DNA from: Pelobacter sp. UBA6093
Lineage (GTDB): Bacteria > Desulfobacterota > Desulfuromonadia > Desulfuromonadales > Syntrophotaleaceae
Assembly: GCA_002435955.1 (NCBI GenBank)
Contig: DIWZ01000003.1
Location: 3,187-57,839, forward strand
Reading direction: 5' to 3'
Length of the DNA: 54,653 nt
Part shown: positions 25,120 through 33,135 of the stretch, piece after piece
How positions within the stretch are numbered: the first letter of the stretch is position 1
Layout of the letters: every line of letters starts with the position of its first letter
Position numbers and translations under genes: made by a program
Notes under the pieces: model-generated
What the model saw: the letters and a program-made list of their open reading frames with translations, nothing else
Told to the model about the DNA's origin: nothing
Databases searched by the model: none

Positions 25120-26247
25120 TCAAGCGGTAAGCCGATCAAGGAAATCCGTGATGAAATGGGTAAACTTTTCCGGTTCGACCAGGAACGAGTCGTGTCCATG
25201 GTCGGATTCGATCATATGGTATTCAACCGGCTTTTCCAGTTTGTGCAGGATCTCGACGATATCTGTCGCTTCCTTCGGCGGATACAGCCAGTCGGAGGAA
25301 AAGGTAAACCATAATGAAGGGCACTGGATGCGTTTCAAAGCCTCTTCCCGGCTTTCGAAATTCCAGGCCACATCATACAGATCCAGGGCCTTGGCCAGGT
25401 AAAGAAAAGCGTTGGTGTCAAAGCGATCGATGAAGGAACGGCCATTGTATTCGAGATAACGTTCGACCTCGAACTGGCCGAAGAAATCGAACATGCCGTC
25501 ACGGGCGGAGAATCGCCGTCCGAATTTGAGGTGCATGGAAGCGTTGGACAAAAAAGAAATGTGCCCGATGGCACGGCCGAGGGCCAGGCCGTCTGCCGGA
25601 GGGTGCTCGGGTCTATAGTTGCCCTTTTTCCACATGGGGTCGTTGAAAATCGCCTGGCGTGCCAGAGCGTTGAGCGCGATAGCCATGGGCGATGTGCGTC
25701 CGGTGCCGGCAATGGGGATAATGGAACGAACCCGTTCGGGATACAGAACCCCCCATTCGAGGGCCTGCATGGCACCCATGCTGCCGCCGATGACGGTCAG
25801 CAGGCGTTGCAGTCCGAGGTGGTCGATGAGACGTTTCTGGGCGCGGACCATGTCGCGCACCATGATGACCGGAAAGCTCAGGTGGTAAGGACGCCCGGTG
25901 CGAGGATTGATGCTGGTCGGTCCGGTGGACCCGCAGCAAGAGCCGATGACGTTGCTGCAGACGACGAAGTAGCGGTTCGTGTCGAGGACTTTACCGGGCC
26001 CGATCATGTCGTCCCACCAACCGGGTTTGCGGTCTTCGGAAGTATGTCGGCCGGCGGCATGGGCATCGCCGGTCCAGGCGTGGGTTACCAGGATGGCATT
26101 GGAGCGGTCGGCGTTGAGTTCCCCGTAGGTCTCATAGGCCAGCGTAATAGGGGCGGCGAGCAGGCGGCCGCTTTCCAGGCGCAGGTCGCCCTCGAAGTCG
26201 ATATGCCGTGTTTTGACGATGCCTACGGAGTTCTCCAAGATCAACAA
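25120..26247 (-). CDS. metX: Homoserine O-acetyltransferase
   Basis: This 375-residue alpha/beta hydrolase acetylates homoserine in methionine synthesis. It shows 'YETYGELNADRSNAILVTHAWTGD', the nucleophile elbow 'GGSMGAMQALEW' (catalytic Ser), 'GPTSINPRTGRPY' and a C-terminal 'SDHGHDSFL' with the catalytic His; the acidic residue is in 'FSSDWLYPP'. The family also includes homoserine succinyltransferases; sequence alone cannot fully fix the acyl donor. metW, often next to metX, is absent. The leader carries a SAM-I riboswitch with a terminator, so expression should fall when SAM is plentiful. Confidence 0.93.
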   Translation of the reverse strand: MLILENSVGIVKTRHIDFEGDLRLESGRLLAAPITLAYETYGELNADRSNAILVTHAWTGDAHAAGRHTSEDRKPGWWDDMIGPGKVLDTNRYFVVCSNVIGSCCGSTGPTSINPRTGRPYHLSFPVIMVRDMVRAQKRLIDHLGLQRLLTVIGGSMGAMQALEWGVLYPERVRSIIPIAGTGRTSPMAIALNALARQAIFNDPMWKKGNYRPEHPPADGLALGRAIGHISFLSNASMHLKFGRRFSARDGMFDFFGQFEVERYLEYNGRSFIDRFDTNAFLYLAKALDLYDVAWNFESREEALKRIQCPSLWFTFSSDWLYPPKEATDIVEILHKLEKPVEYHMIESDHGHDSFLVEPEKFTHFITDFLDRLTA

Positions 26248-26265
26248 GCCTTCCCGTCCATGTAA

Positions 26266-26300
26266 AACGGCCCTTCCCGGAGATTGGGAGGGGCCGTGAG
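26266..26300 (-). terminator. Riboswitch-linked terminator in the metX leader
   Basis: On the minus strand ACGGCCC pairs with GGGCCGT (with inner CTCCC/GGGAA pairs) and is followed by TTTTA. It lies about 20 bases before the metX start and after the SAM-I aptamer, as expected for its expression platform. Confidence 0.85.
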
Positions 26301-26330
26301 GATTGCTTATGATCCTGCTGCATGCGGCTC

Positions 26331-26442
26331 CATCCTCATCTCTCCCCTGTCTCTGGGGTAGGAATTAGCACCTGACATCCGCGCCGGCAGACCGGTTGCT
26401 GTGGTTTCACAGGGCCTATCCCTCCACCACTCTCGATAAAGA
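26331..26442 (-). promoter_or_regulatory. SAM-I (S-box) riboswitch
   Basis: Read on the minus strand, the S-box core is plain: 'ATCGAGAGTGGTGGAGGGA', 'GGCCCTGTGAAACCACAGC', 'AACCGG', 'AGGTGCTAATTCCTACC' and 'AGATGAGG', with the P1 stem closing TCTTTATC with GATGAGGA. It binds S-adenosylmethionine and should favour the downstream terminator, lowering metX expression. A TATACT -10 box lies at 26444-26449. Confidence 0.93.
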
Positions 26443-26455
26443 CAGTATAGTTTGG

Positions 26456-26478
26456 TGTCCATCCGGAAACTATGGATG
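26456..26478. repeat. Hairpin repeat with GGAAACTAT loop, copy 2
   Basis: CATCC and GGATG enclose GGAAACTAT, the same loop as at 12067-12075. The following ATGAAAACT also matches the end of the long element at 12225-12233. It lies in the metX promoter region, overlapping the expected -35 position. Confidence 0.55.
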
Positions 26479-26624
26479 AAAACTACCTATATGTTGCGAA
26501 AACTCTAAAGGAGCCACCGGTAAATGTCAATCTTTCTCTCTTGTAGGTCGCAAGCGGCCTGATGGCCTGCGGCGTGCTCGGTCAGCCGCTCCGAAAAGAA
26601 GAACATCGCTGAATATAGGGGTGG
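26479..26624. other. Spacer with GC hairpin, no gene seen
   Basis: This spacer between the metX promoter region and the end of the Rrf2-family gene contains AGCGGC and GCCGCT arms with an inner GGCCTGATGGCC (about 26549-26592). No open frame with a start signal was found. Confidence 0.4.
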
Positions 26625-27092
26625 CTATGGCTGCGATTCAGGGCTTTCAAGGCTGTTGACAAGCAGAGAGACCGGGTTTTTGCAGCTCTTTCCCATTTCA
26701 CAAAGCTGTGCAAAGCTGTACCGGTTCAGGACCTGCAGCAATTGCGCTCGCGCCTCATGCCAGACCTGATTGACCGGACAGTACAATTCCCGTTCGCAAT
26801 GGGTTTCATCTGCCAGGCACAAATTCAGATACAGGGGGCCTTCTTCGGCTTTGATGACGTCGAGCAGGGTAATGTCTGCAGGATCTTTCATCAGATAAAA
26901 CCCGCCACCGACTCCACGGTGGGAGCCTACGATGCCCAGCTTGATAAGTGGTTGGAGAATTTTGGTGAGAAAGGCCGGGGTAATGTCCTGCTCCCTGCAG
27001 ATATCTTTCTTCAACACGAGTTCGCCGCGCGGTTTGCTGGCCATGAACAGCACGGCTCGTATGGCGTATTCAGTTGCTCTGGTAATGATCAC
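26625..27092 (-). CDS. Rrf2-family transcriptional regulator
   Basis: This 155-residue regulator has a winged helix-turn-helix ('TRATEYAIRAVLFMA', 'DITPAFLTKILQPLIKLGIVGSHRGVGGGFYL') and three cysteines, C92, C99 and C105, at spacing like IscR and other cluster-binding Rrf2 proteins. It may therefore sense iron-sulfur or redox state. The start is GTG with AAGGA upstream. A perfect palindrome next to its own promoter suggests autoregulation. No isc genes are adjacent, so its regulon is unclear. Confidence 0.88.
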   Translation of the reverse strand: MIITRATEYAIRAVLFMASKPRGELVLKKDICREQDITPAFLTKILQPLIKLGIVGSHRGVGGGFYLMKDPADITLLDVIKAEEGPLYLNLCLADETHCERELYCPVNQVWHEARAQLLQVLNRYSFAQLCEMGKSCKNPVSLLVNSLESPESQP

Positions 27093-27126
27093 ATCGATAT
27101 CCTTGAAATGATGACTCTGAAGGTTA

Positions 27127-27156
27127 TGAATACTCTGTTCCAGTCCCGATTGTCAA
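27127..27156 (-). promoter_or_regulatory. Promoter of the Rrf2 gene
   Basis: On the minus strand TTGACA (27151-27156) and TATTCA (27127-27132) are 18 bases apart. Transcription would start about 28 bases before the GTG. Confidence 0.6.
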
Positions 27157-27158
27157 TG

Positions 27159-27186
27159 GACAATTCTCCATAACTGGAGAATTGTC
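27159..27186. promoter_or_regulatory. Perfect 12-bp palindrome, candidate Rrf2 operator
   Basis: GACAATTCTCCA and TGGAGAATTGTC flank TAAC with no mismatch. It ends three bases upstream of the Rrf2 promoter -35 box. No T-tract follows on either strand, so an operator fits better than a terminator of the GDSL gene, whose stop is 46 bases away. Confidence 0.6.
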
Positions 27187-27231
27187 TGCAGTGTTGGGGC
27201 TGGCCCATCGTGTCGCGCTTAAAATTGCCGG

Positions 27232-27861
27232 TCAGGCGCCGCTGTGCCCAAGTACGGCGGCTACGGCCTCGGCCATGCGTTTGTAACCGGCGGCGTTGGG
27301 ATGGATGAGGTCGCTTTTCAGCGCGTTATCGCGCAGAATCCCGGTCATTACCTCATTCTCCAGGGGGATCTGGTAACGATCGGCGATGTCCTTGTAAAAG
27401 CCGGCAGGTTTAGGCAGCAGGCCCGGTTGCGGTACGCTCAACATGACCACCTGGGCACCGCTTGCGTGGATCATTTCGATCATGGCGGTCAGGTGTGCGG
27501 CGGTTGTCTGGTGTGCTATGCGACGCAGCAGGTCGTTGCCGCCGTGGCACAGTATCACCAGATCGGGACGGTAGCGCTGCAGCAGGCCCGGCAGCCGTTT
27601 TAGTCCTTCGGCGCTGATTTCTCCCGGTACGCCGGCATTGATGGTCTGCCATCCGGTCATTTGCTGCAGTACGGCCGGGTAACTGGCAACCCGCGGTGCG
27701 CCGTTACCGGCGGTGAGACTGTCGCCAAAAGCCAGTATGACGGCATGGGCCGGCAGTGGTTGCAGGCGTGGGATGCGATCGCGGCATCCTGTCGTCGCCG
27801 CCACGAGCAGCACGGCCATCAATGCAAAAATGCAGCCCGACTTTCTCAATCGTTCACTCAT
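27232..27861 (-). CDS. SGNH/GDSL-family lipoprotein hydrolase (arylesterase/TesA-like)
   Basis: This protein of about 209 residues has an N-terminal lipoprotein signal (hydrophobic run ending in 'AATTGC'). It then carries the SGNH blocks: 'FGDSLTAGNG' (catalytic Ser), 'INAGVPGE' (Gly), 'CHGGNDLL' (Asn) and 'DLIHPNAAGY' (Asp and His). It should be a periplasmic esterase or lysophospholipase. The start at 27861 is preferred because GAGG lies before it and the signal peptide begins correctly; an in-frame ATG 51 bases upstream adds a charged tail. Confidence 0.88.
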   Translation of the reverse strand: MSERLRKSGCIFALMAVLLVAATTGCRDRIPRLQPLPAHAVILAFGDSLTAGNGAPRVASYPAVLQQMTGWQTINAGVPGEISAEGLKRLPGLLQRYRPDLVILCHGGNDLLRRIAHQTTAAHLTAMIEMIHASGAQVVMLSVPQPGLLPKPAGFYKDIADRYQIPLENEVMTGILRDNALKSDLIHPNAAGYKRMAEAVAAVLGHSGA

Positions 27862-28072
27862 GGCCTGCCTCGTTTTTATGCTGAAAGTCTTCGTACGCAT
27901 CCGCCCCGACACAGTTTGACGGCACCGGCGTTAAGCCGCATGCCGTTTTAATTTATCGGCCGGGCCCACTGGCTTGTCAAGTGTCGGTTTCTTGCGGGGC
28001 TTTCCTAAATGTGTCGGATCTGGCATAATCCAGTTTTTGTACGATGCAGCAATCAGGAAGTGAGAATTCCCC

Positions 28073-29950
28073 ATGGCTTTGTTAAGTATACAGAATGTCA
28101 GTCTCGCATTTGGCGGACCGACTTTATTTGAAGATATCAGTCTACATGTCGAGCGCGGCGATCGCATCGGGCTGCTGGGGCGCAACGGTTGCGGTAAATC
28201 GACCCTGCTGCGCCTGATTGCCGGAGAACTGCAACCGGACAGCGGCGCCGTGGTATGTCGTCAGGGTCTGCGGATTGCCAGCCTGCCGCAGGATGTGCCC
28301 GCGAATTTGAACGGCACCGTCTATGAAGAGGTGCTGTGTGGCCTCGGACCCGCCGGACAGGAACTGTTGCGCTATCACCGTCTTGGCCGGCAGGTGCGGG
28401 ACGGTGATGACGGGCAGTTGCCGGCATTGCTGGAATGTCAGCACGCGCTGGAGGCCTCCGGCGCCTGGCCGCTGGAGCAGTTGGTGGTGCAGGTGCTGTC
28501 CCATCTGCGCCTCGATGGCGAAACCCCGGTGTCCGAACTTTCCGGCGGAATTAAACGCCGGGTGTTGTTGGCCCGTGCCCTGGTAGGGGAGCCGGATGTG
28601 CTGCTGCTGGACGAGCCCACCAATCATCTGGATATCGATACCATCGACTGGCTGGAACATTTTTTGCGGCGCTCGTCGTTGACCTTGCTGTTCGTCACCC
28701 ATGACCGTGAATTTCTCAAGGCCCTGGCGACCCGTACGGTCGAACTCGATCGTGGCAGGCTGTTCGACTTTGCCTGCGATTATGAGACGTTTCTGCGTCG
28801 TCGGGAAGAAGCGCTGCATGCCGAGGAACAGGAATGGCAGCGTTTCGACCGCAAGCTGGCCCAGGAGGAAGTCTGGATCCGCCAGGGGATCAAGGCGCGT
28901 CGCACCCGCAATATGGGGCGGGTCGGCGAATTGCAACGCATGCGGGCGGAACGGCTGCAGCGTCGCCAGCGCCTCGGCACCTCGCGCCTGCAACTGCAGG
29001 AGGCCGGCCGCAGCGGCAAGCTGGTGGCGGAGCTGGAAGATGTCTGTTTCGGCTATGACGATAAACCGGTGATCAGGGATCTGTCGACTACCATTATTCG
29101 AGGCGACCGCGTCGGGATCATCGGGCCCAATGGCGCCGGCAAGTCGACCCTGCTCAAGCTGATTCTCGGGCAACTCGTTCCCCAGCAGGGCCGGGCACGT
29201 CTCGGCACCAATCTGGAAATTCTCTATTTCGATCAGTTGCGCGAGCAGCTCGATCCGGATGCCACGGTGCAGCAGAATCTGTCCGGCGATCAGGATACCG
29301 TTCTGGTGGGCGGCACGGCTCGGCATGTCTACGGTTATCTGCAGGATTTCCTGTTTACCCCGGATCGGGCTCGCACGCCGGTGCGTATCCTGTCCGGCGG
29401 TGAGCGTCATCGCCTGCTGCTGGCGAAATTGTTCACCCGCGAGGCCAATGTGCTGGTCATGGACGAACCGACCAACGATCTCGATCTGGAGACTTTGGAA
29501 TTGCTGGAGGAACTGCTGGCCGAGTTCACCGGCACGGTGCTGCTGGTCAGCCATGACCGGGCGTTTCTCGATCGGGTGGTGACCGGAACCCTGGTGTACG
29601 AGGGAGACGGGCGGTTTACCGATTATGTCGGAGGTTACCAGGACTGGCTGCGGCAGCGCCCTGTCCCGGAGTCGGAGCCGACCATGATCAAGCCGGCCAA
29701 GGCCAAGCCGGAGCGTGCCCGGCCGCGCAAGTTGACCTTCAAGGAACGCCAGGAACTCGAAACGTTGCCGGCGAACATCGATGCGTTGGAAAATGAACAG
29801 GCCGCCCTGCATGAAAAACTGGCCGATCCGGCTTTTTATCGGGAACAGGGCGATGCCGTGGCCGTGGTGCGCGAACGCATGGCAAGCCTTGAGGAAGAAC
29901 TGGCCTGCTGTTTTGCCCGTTGGGAGGAGCTGGAGGCGCTCGCTGAGTGA
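28073..29950 (+). CDS. uup: ABC-F family ATPase, Uup-like
   Basis: This 625-residue soluble protein has two ATP-binding cassettes (Walker A 'GRNGCGKST' and 'GPNGAGKST'; signatures 'LSGGIKRR' and 'LSGGERHR'), an interdomain linker, and a charged C-terminal coiled-coil domain (about 540-625). This arrangement matches Uup, an ABC-F factor that acts on ribosomes or branched DNA rather than in transport. There are no membrane segments. GGAAG lies before the ATG. Confidence 0.92.
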   Translation: MALLSIQNVSLAFGGPTLFEDISLHVERGDRIGLLGRNGCGKSTLLRLIAGELQPDSGAVVCRQGLRIASLPQDVPANLNGTVYEEVLCGLGPAGQELLRYHRLGRQVRDGDDGQLPALLECQHALEASGAWPLEQLVVQVLSHLRLDGETPVSELSGGIKRRVLLARALVGEPDVLLLDEPTNHLDIDTIDWLEHFLRRSSLTLLFVTHDREFLKALATRTVELDRGRLFDFACDYETFLRRREEALHAEEQEWQRFDRKLAQEEVWIRQGIKARRTRNMGRVGELQRMRAERLQRRQRLGTSRLQLQEAGRSGKLVAELEDVCFGYDDKPVIRDLSTTIIRGDRVGIIGPNGAGKSTLLKLILGQLVPQQGRARLGTNLEILYFDQLREQLDPDATVQQNLSGDQDTVLVGGTARHVYGYLQDFLFTPDRARTPVRILSGGERHRLLLAKLFTREANVLVMDEPTNDLDLETLELLEELLAEFTGTVLLVSHDRAFLDRVVTGTLVYEGDGRFTDYVGGYQDWLRQRPVPESEPTMIKPAKAKPERARPRKLTFKERQELETLPANIDALENEQAALHEKLADPAFYREQGDAVAVVRERMASLEEELACCFARWEELEALAE

Positions 29951-30009
29951 AGGAAGGCGCAGCCCTGCAGGATAAAATAACCGAACCCGCTTGATATGCC
30001 CAGGAGGAG

Positions 30010-30645
30010 ATGATGGTGCCTGCCGTGTTGCTGGCGATTTACGTAGTGATGTTTGCCGTACTCGGAATCGCCCCCTACGACCGTGCCGTATGGCTGGCGG
30101 AAAACCTGCCGATCGTGGCCATCGTACTGCTGCTGGTGGTGACCTGGCGGCGCTTTCGGTTTTCCGATGGCGCGTATCTGCTGATGGCCTGTCTGGTGTT
30201 CCTGCATACCGTCGGCGGTCATTTCACCTTCGAGCGGGTGCCCTTCGACTGGGTGACGGAGCTGTTCGGATTTCAGCGCAACCATTACGATCGCATGGCC
30301 CATTTTACCGTCGGTTTTTATGCCTATCCCTGCGCCGAGTTGCTGTTGCGCCAGCGGCTGGTCTCCTCCCGGCTGGTGCTGCTGCTGTTCCCGGTGTTTT
30401 TTATCGTAACGGTGGCGGCCGGCTACGAGTTGTTCGAGTGGCAATATGCCGTGCATGCCGACCCAAGCGCCGGGATCGCCGTGCTCGGTTCCCAGGGGGA
30501 CATCTGGGATGCCCAGAAGGACATGCTGGCCGATACGCTCGGGGCCCTTTTCGCTACCGGACTGTTTGCGGTGCTTTACCGCCGACCGCTGGCGGTGTTG
30601 GCGGGTAGTGCGAAACGCTCCGTGCCCCGGAATGGGTCTTGCTGA
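30010..30645 (+). CDS. DUF2238 (YjdF-like) membrane protein
   Basis: This 211-residue integral membrane protein has about five to six transmembrane segments. The conserved family motifs 'FGFQRNHYDRMAHFTVGF' and 'QGDIWDAQKDMLADTLGA' are present; both lie in loops and carry the conserved His, Asp and Arg residues. Function is unknown. AGGAGG lies upstream. It follows uup by 59 bases on the same strand. Confidence 0.85.
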   Translation: MMVPAVLLAIYVVMFAVLGIAPYDRAVWLAENLPIVAIVLLLVVTWRRFRFSDGAYLLMACLVFLHTVGGHFTFERVPFDWVTELFGFQRNHYDRMAHFTVGFYAYPCAELLLRQRLVSSRLVLLLFPVFFIVTVAAGYELFEWQYAVHADPSAGIAVLGSQGDIWDAQKDMLADTLGALFATGLFAVLYRRPLAVLAGSAKRSVPRNGSC

Positions 30646-30694
30646 TCGGCCGGTGGCATCAGTTGTAGCGCCGGAGTCGGTCCGGTCCCGCGCT

Positions 30695-31003
30695 TCAACG
30701 GGTCCGGGGTTCCGGTTGCCCTGGGCGGAACAGCTGCTTGGTTTGAACCTTGCCGTTGACGAATTGCACGGAAATCTCTGTCTCCTTATGCCGCCAGGTG
30801 GCTGCCGTGCCGGAGAACAGGCCAAGATCGATGCTGGTCGTCTCTGTCGGTTCGCCGAGCAGTGCGATAACCTCGGCTTCGGACATGCCGGTCTCGATGC
30901 GGGTGAAATTTTCCTGGTTAACCGGCGAGTGGCAGGCGGTAACTGTCAGTAACAGGCAGACCGCCAGCAGTGCGTGCCGGCAGGATCGGAATGGAATATT
31001 CAT
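30695..31003 (-). CDS. SmpA/OmlA-like small lipoprotein
   Basis: This 102-residue protein has a lipobox-like signal ('LLLTVTAC', Cys about residue 24). The folded part has the SmpA/OmlA pattern 'FTRIETGMSEAEVIALLGEPTET'. BamE, the best-known member, helps assemble outer-membrane proteins, but small DUF3862-type relatives of unclear role share this fold. It stands alone between plus-strand neighbours. Confidence 0.8.
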   Translation of the reverse strand: MNIPFRSCRHALLAVCLLLTVTACHSPVNQENFTRIETGMSEAEVIALLGEPTETTSIDLGLFSGTAATWRHKETEISVQFVNGKVQTKQLFRPGQPEPRTR

Positions 31004-31136
31004 GTCGTGACCTCGCGAAAATGGGATGCTTGCGGTTGATTGCCCAGGTAGCCCGTGTGGTCAACCTCACGAGACATCAGCATAAATGGTTTTATATTTT
31101 CGAGCAAGCAACCCTTGCCACCAAGGTGTAGCCCCT

Positions 31137-31568
31137 ATGACAATGGATATCACCACGCCGGCCTTGCTGTTTCCGGCCATATCGCTATTGCTGCTGGCTT
31201 ATACCAACCGATTTCTGGCTCTGGCCAGCGTCATCCGGGCCTTGGCCGGGCGTCTTGCGGAAAGCGAGGATGTGCAGGTTCGCCTGCAAATTCATAACCT
31301 GCGGGTGCGCATCAGCCTTATCAAGTGGATGCAGGGCTTCGGCATCGTGAGCATTCTGCTGTGCATGGTCTCCATGTTTTGCCTGTTTGTCGGGCAGGAG
31401 TCCTGGGCCCGCATCAGTTTCGGCATCAGCATGATATTGATGGTCGTGTCGCTGGGGATCAGCATCTGGGAAACGCTGTTGTCGGGCGAAGCCCTCAAGT
31501 ACGAGTTGCGCCGTTGCGAAATGCTGGCGGCAGAGCGCGCCGCGGCTCATCAGGGTCATCCATCATAA
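31137..31568 (+). CDS. DUF2721 membrane protein
   Basis: This 143-residue protein has an N-terminal hydrophobic stretch (about 8-25), a charged middle ('VIRALAGRLAESEDVQVRLQIHNLRVRI') and two further transmembrane segments (about 63-80 and 86-108). The order fits DUF2721. Function is unknown. The start at 31137 follows AAGGTG; an upstream GTG would add 17 unrelated residues. Confidence 0.78.
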   Translation: MTMDITTPALLFPAISLLLLAYTNRFLALASVIRALAGRLAESEDVQVRLQIHNLRVRISLIKWMQGFGIVSILLCMVSMFCLFVGQESWARISFGISMILMVVSLGISIWETLLSGEALKYELRRCEMLAAERAAAHQGHPS

Positions 31569-31622
31569 GTATCGTTTTGTGTGCCAGGGTTCCATACTGG
31601 CTGAAAAGGGGGCAGGGTGCAG

Positions 31623-32105
31623 ATGTTTTTGAACAGGTGTGCCGAAGTCGAGGAAACTCTCGCTCAAATTTATACCGCCCTGGCGGCCAAGCAAGCGGCC
31701 GAGCAGGAGCTTAAGCATATCTGGATGGCCATGGCTGATGATGAGGGCGAGCACGCCCGGGAAATCCTGCTGGCCTTGCGTATGCTGAAAGAGGACATCC
31801 TCGTCGGCGAGCAAATTCCCGAGGCTGACGTAAGGCAGCTCCTCACCCGGGCCCGTGACTTGCTGGCCAAGGTTCGCCAGCCCGGTCTATCAATACAGGA
31901 CGCGTTGCGTTTGTCCCTGCATCTTGAAGAAGACTTTCGCCGGGTGCATGTGTTGTGCGCAGTGAGCTTCGCCGATGCGGGCATGCGCAAGGTTTTCGAA
32001 CGCCTCGGGCAGGCGGACCAGGACCATGTCGCTCGGCTTACCGACTATTGTCGAAGGTTTGCCGCCCGAGCAAAGGACCAAGGCGAGGTTGCGGCGACGA
32101 TCTGA
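31623..32105 (+). CDS. Ferritin-like domain protein (rubrerythrin-related)
   Basis: This protein of about 160 residues is all-helical. It has an 'EVEETLAQIYTALAAKQ' helix, a 'DDEGEHAREI' helix with the ExxH iron motif (about 46-49), and a second pair of helices with 'LEEDFRRVH' and 'ADQDHVARL'. This is the four-helix di-iron pattern. No rubredoxin tail is present. It may bind iron or act in oxidative stress, but this is family-level inference. The ATG follows a G-rich ribosome site. Confidence 0.75.
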   Translation: MFLNRCAEVEETLAQIYTALAAKQAAEQELKHIWMAMADDEGEHAREILLALRMLKEDILVGEQIPEADVRQLLTRARDLLAKVRQPGLSIQDALRLSLHLEEDFRRVHVLCAVSFADAGMRKVFERLGQADQDHVARLTDYCRRFAARAKDQGEVAATI

Positions 32106-32186
32106 CCGGATGCGGGGTTGGTTGGCATCCTTTTTATCGTCTTTTCAGATCCGACGAGCGTGATGTTGCGCTTTCGCTCCCGATAG

Positions 32187-32216
32187 CGATTTCGATTTCG
32201 ATTTCGATTTCGATTG
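32187..32216. repeat. CGATTT hexamer tandem repeat
   Basis: Four exact copies of CGATTT are followed by CGATTG (30 bp), about 64 bases upstream of the MoxR-type gene. The unit length is a multiple of three, but no reading frame uses it on the plus strand. Confidence 0.85.
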
Positions 32217-32279
32217 TTTCGCCCATGTTTCCGTTCGTACGGCGGCAGGGTCCGGTAAATCCCAGCAAGGAGCAGATAA

Positions 32280-33122
32280 ATGAATCAAAACCCTCCCATG
32301 CAACGTTTCATCAGCGCTTCGCACTATGTCCTCGACGATGAACTGGCCAAAATTGTCAATGTATCGATGGCCCTGGAGCTGCCCCTGTTGCTCAAGGGGG
32401 AACCCGGAACCGGTAAAACCCGTCTGGCCCACGCCATCGCCGAGAGTCTGCGCATGCCTCTGATCATTCTCAATGTCAAGTCGAGCATGAAACTGGTCGA
32501 GGCGCTTTACCAGTACGATACCCTGACCCGTCTCAACGACAGCCGCTTCGCCGATTCCAGCCGCGATGTCAGCTGCATCGAGGATTACATCCGCATGGGC
32601 AAAATCGGCCAGGCGTTCACCGCCCAGCAGCGGGTAGTGTTGCTCATCGACGAGATCGACAAAGCCGATACCGATTTTCAGGACGACATGCTCGATGTGC
32701 TCGATCAGATGCAGTTCGACATTATGGAAATCGACAAGACCGTGACCGCCCGCCATCGCCCGGTGGTGATCATTACCTCCAACGCCAAAAAAGATCTGTC
32801 CGATCCGTTTCTCGGCCGGTGTAATTTCCATCACATCGCTTTCCCGGAGCCGGACATGATGAAGTGCATCGTCGCGGTGCATTTCCCCGATCTCGATCAG
32901 CGTCTGTTGGAGGCATGCCTGGCCGCTTTCTATCGATTGCGGGGTCTGGAGGGGGTGGAGAAAAAGCCGGCTACCCGCGAACTTCTCAACTGGCTGCGCG
33001 CCCTGCTTGCCGATCCGGAGGTTGACGCGACGACGCTGGCACAGGGAGACCTGCCGTATCTCGGCATCCTGTTTAAAAAAACCGCCGATCTTGAGGCGGC
33101 GCAAACCCACGCGCTGGCCTGA
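32280..33122 (+). CDS. MoxR-family AAA+ ATPase
   Basis: This 280-residue protein has Walker A 'GEPGTGKT' (about 40-47), Walker B 'VLLIDEIDKAD' and sensor residues in 'VVIITSNAKKDL'. This short MoxR/CbbQ form usually works with a VWA-domain protein to insert a metal or remodel an enzyme. The VWA gene begins 13 bases downstream, which supports a chaperone pair. The client is not encoded nearby; the fused ferritin-like and membrane genes upstream do not suggest one. GGAG precedes the ATG. Confidence 0.9.
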   Translation: MNQNPPMQRFISASHYVLDDELAKIVNVSMALELPLLLKGEPGTGKTRLAHAIAESLRMPLIILNVKSSMKLVEALYQYDTLTRLNDSRFADSSRDVSCIEDYIRMGKIGQAFTAQQRVVLLIDEIDKADTDFQDDMLDVLDQMQFDIMEIDKTVTARHRPVVIITSNAKKDLSDPFLGRCNFHHIAFPEPDMMKCIVAVHFPDLDQRLLEACLAAFYRLRGLEGVEKKPATRELLNWLRALLADPEVDATTLAQGDLPYLGILFKKTADLEAAQTHALA

Positions 33123-33135
33123 TAAGGGGGTTGAG

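Noticed and set aside
25070..25125. Terminator after the four-cysteine protein
   Set aside because: There is a T-run (TTTTTTTT) but no stable stem directly before it.
28142..29812. 556-codon open frame antisense to uup
   Set aside because: It is a shadow of the Uup gene; Gln-rich and without motifs.
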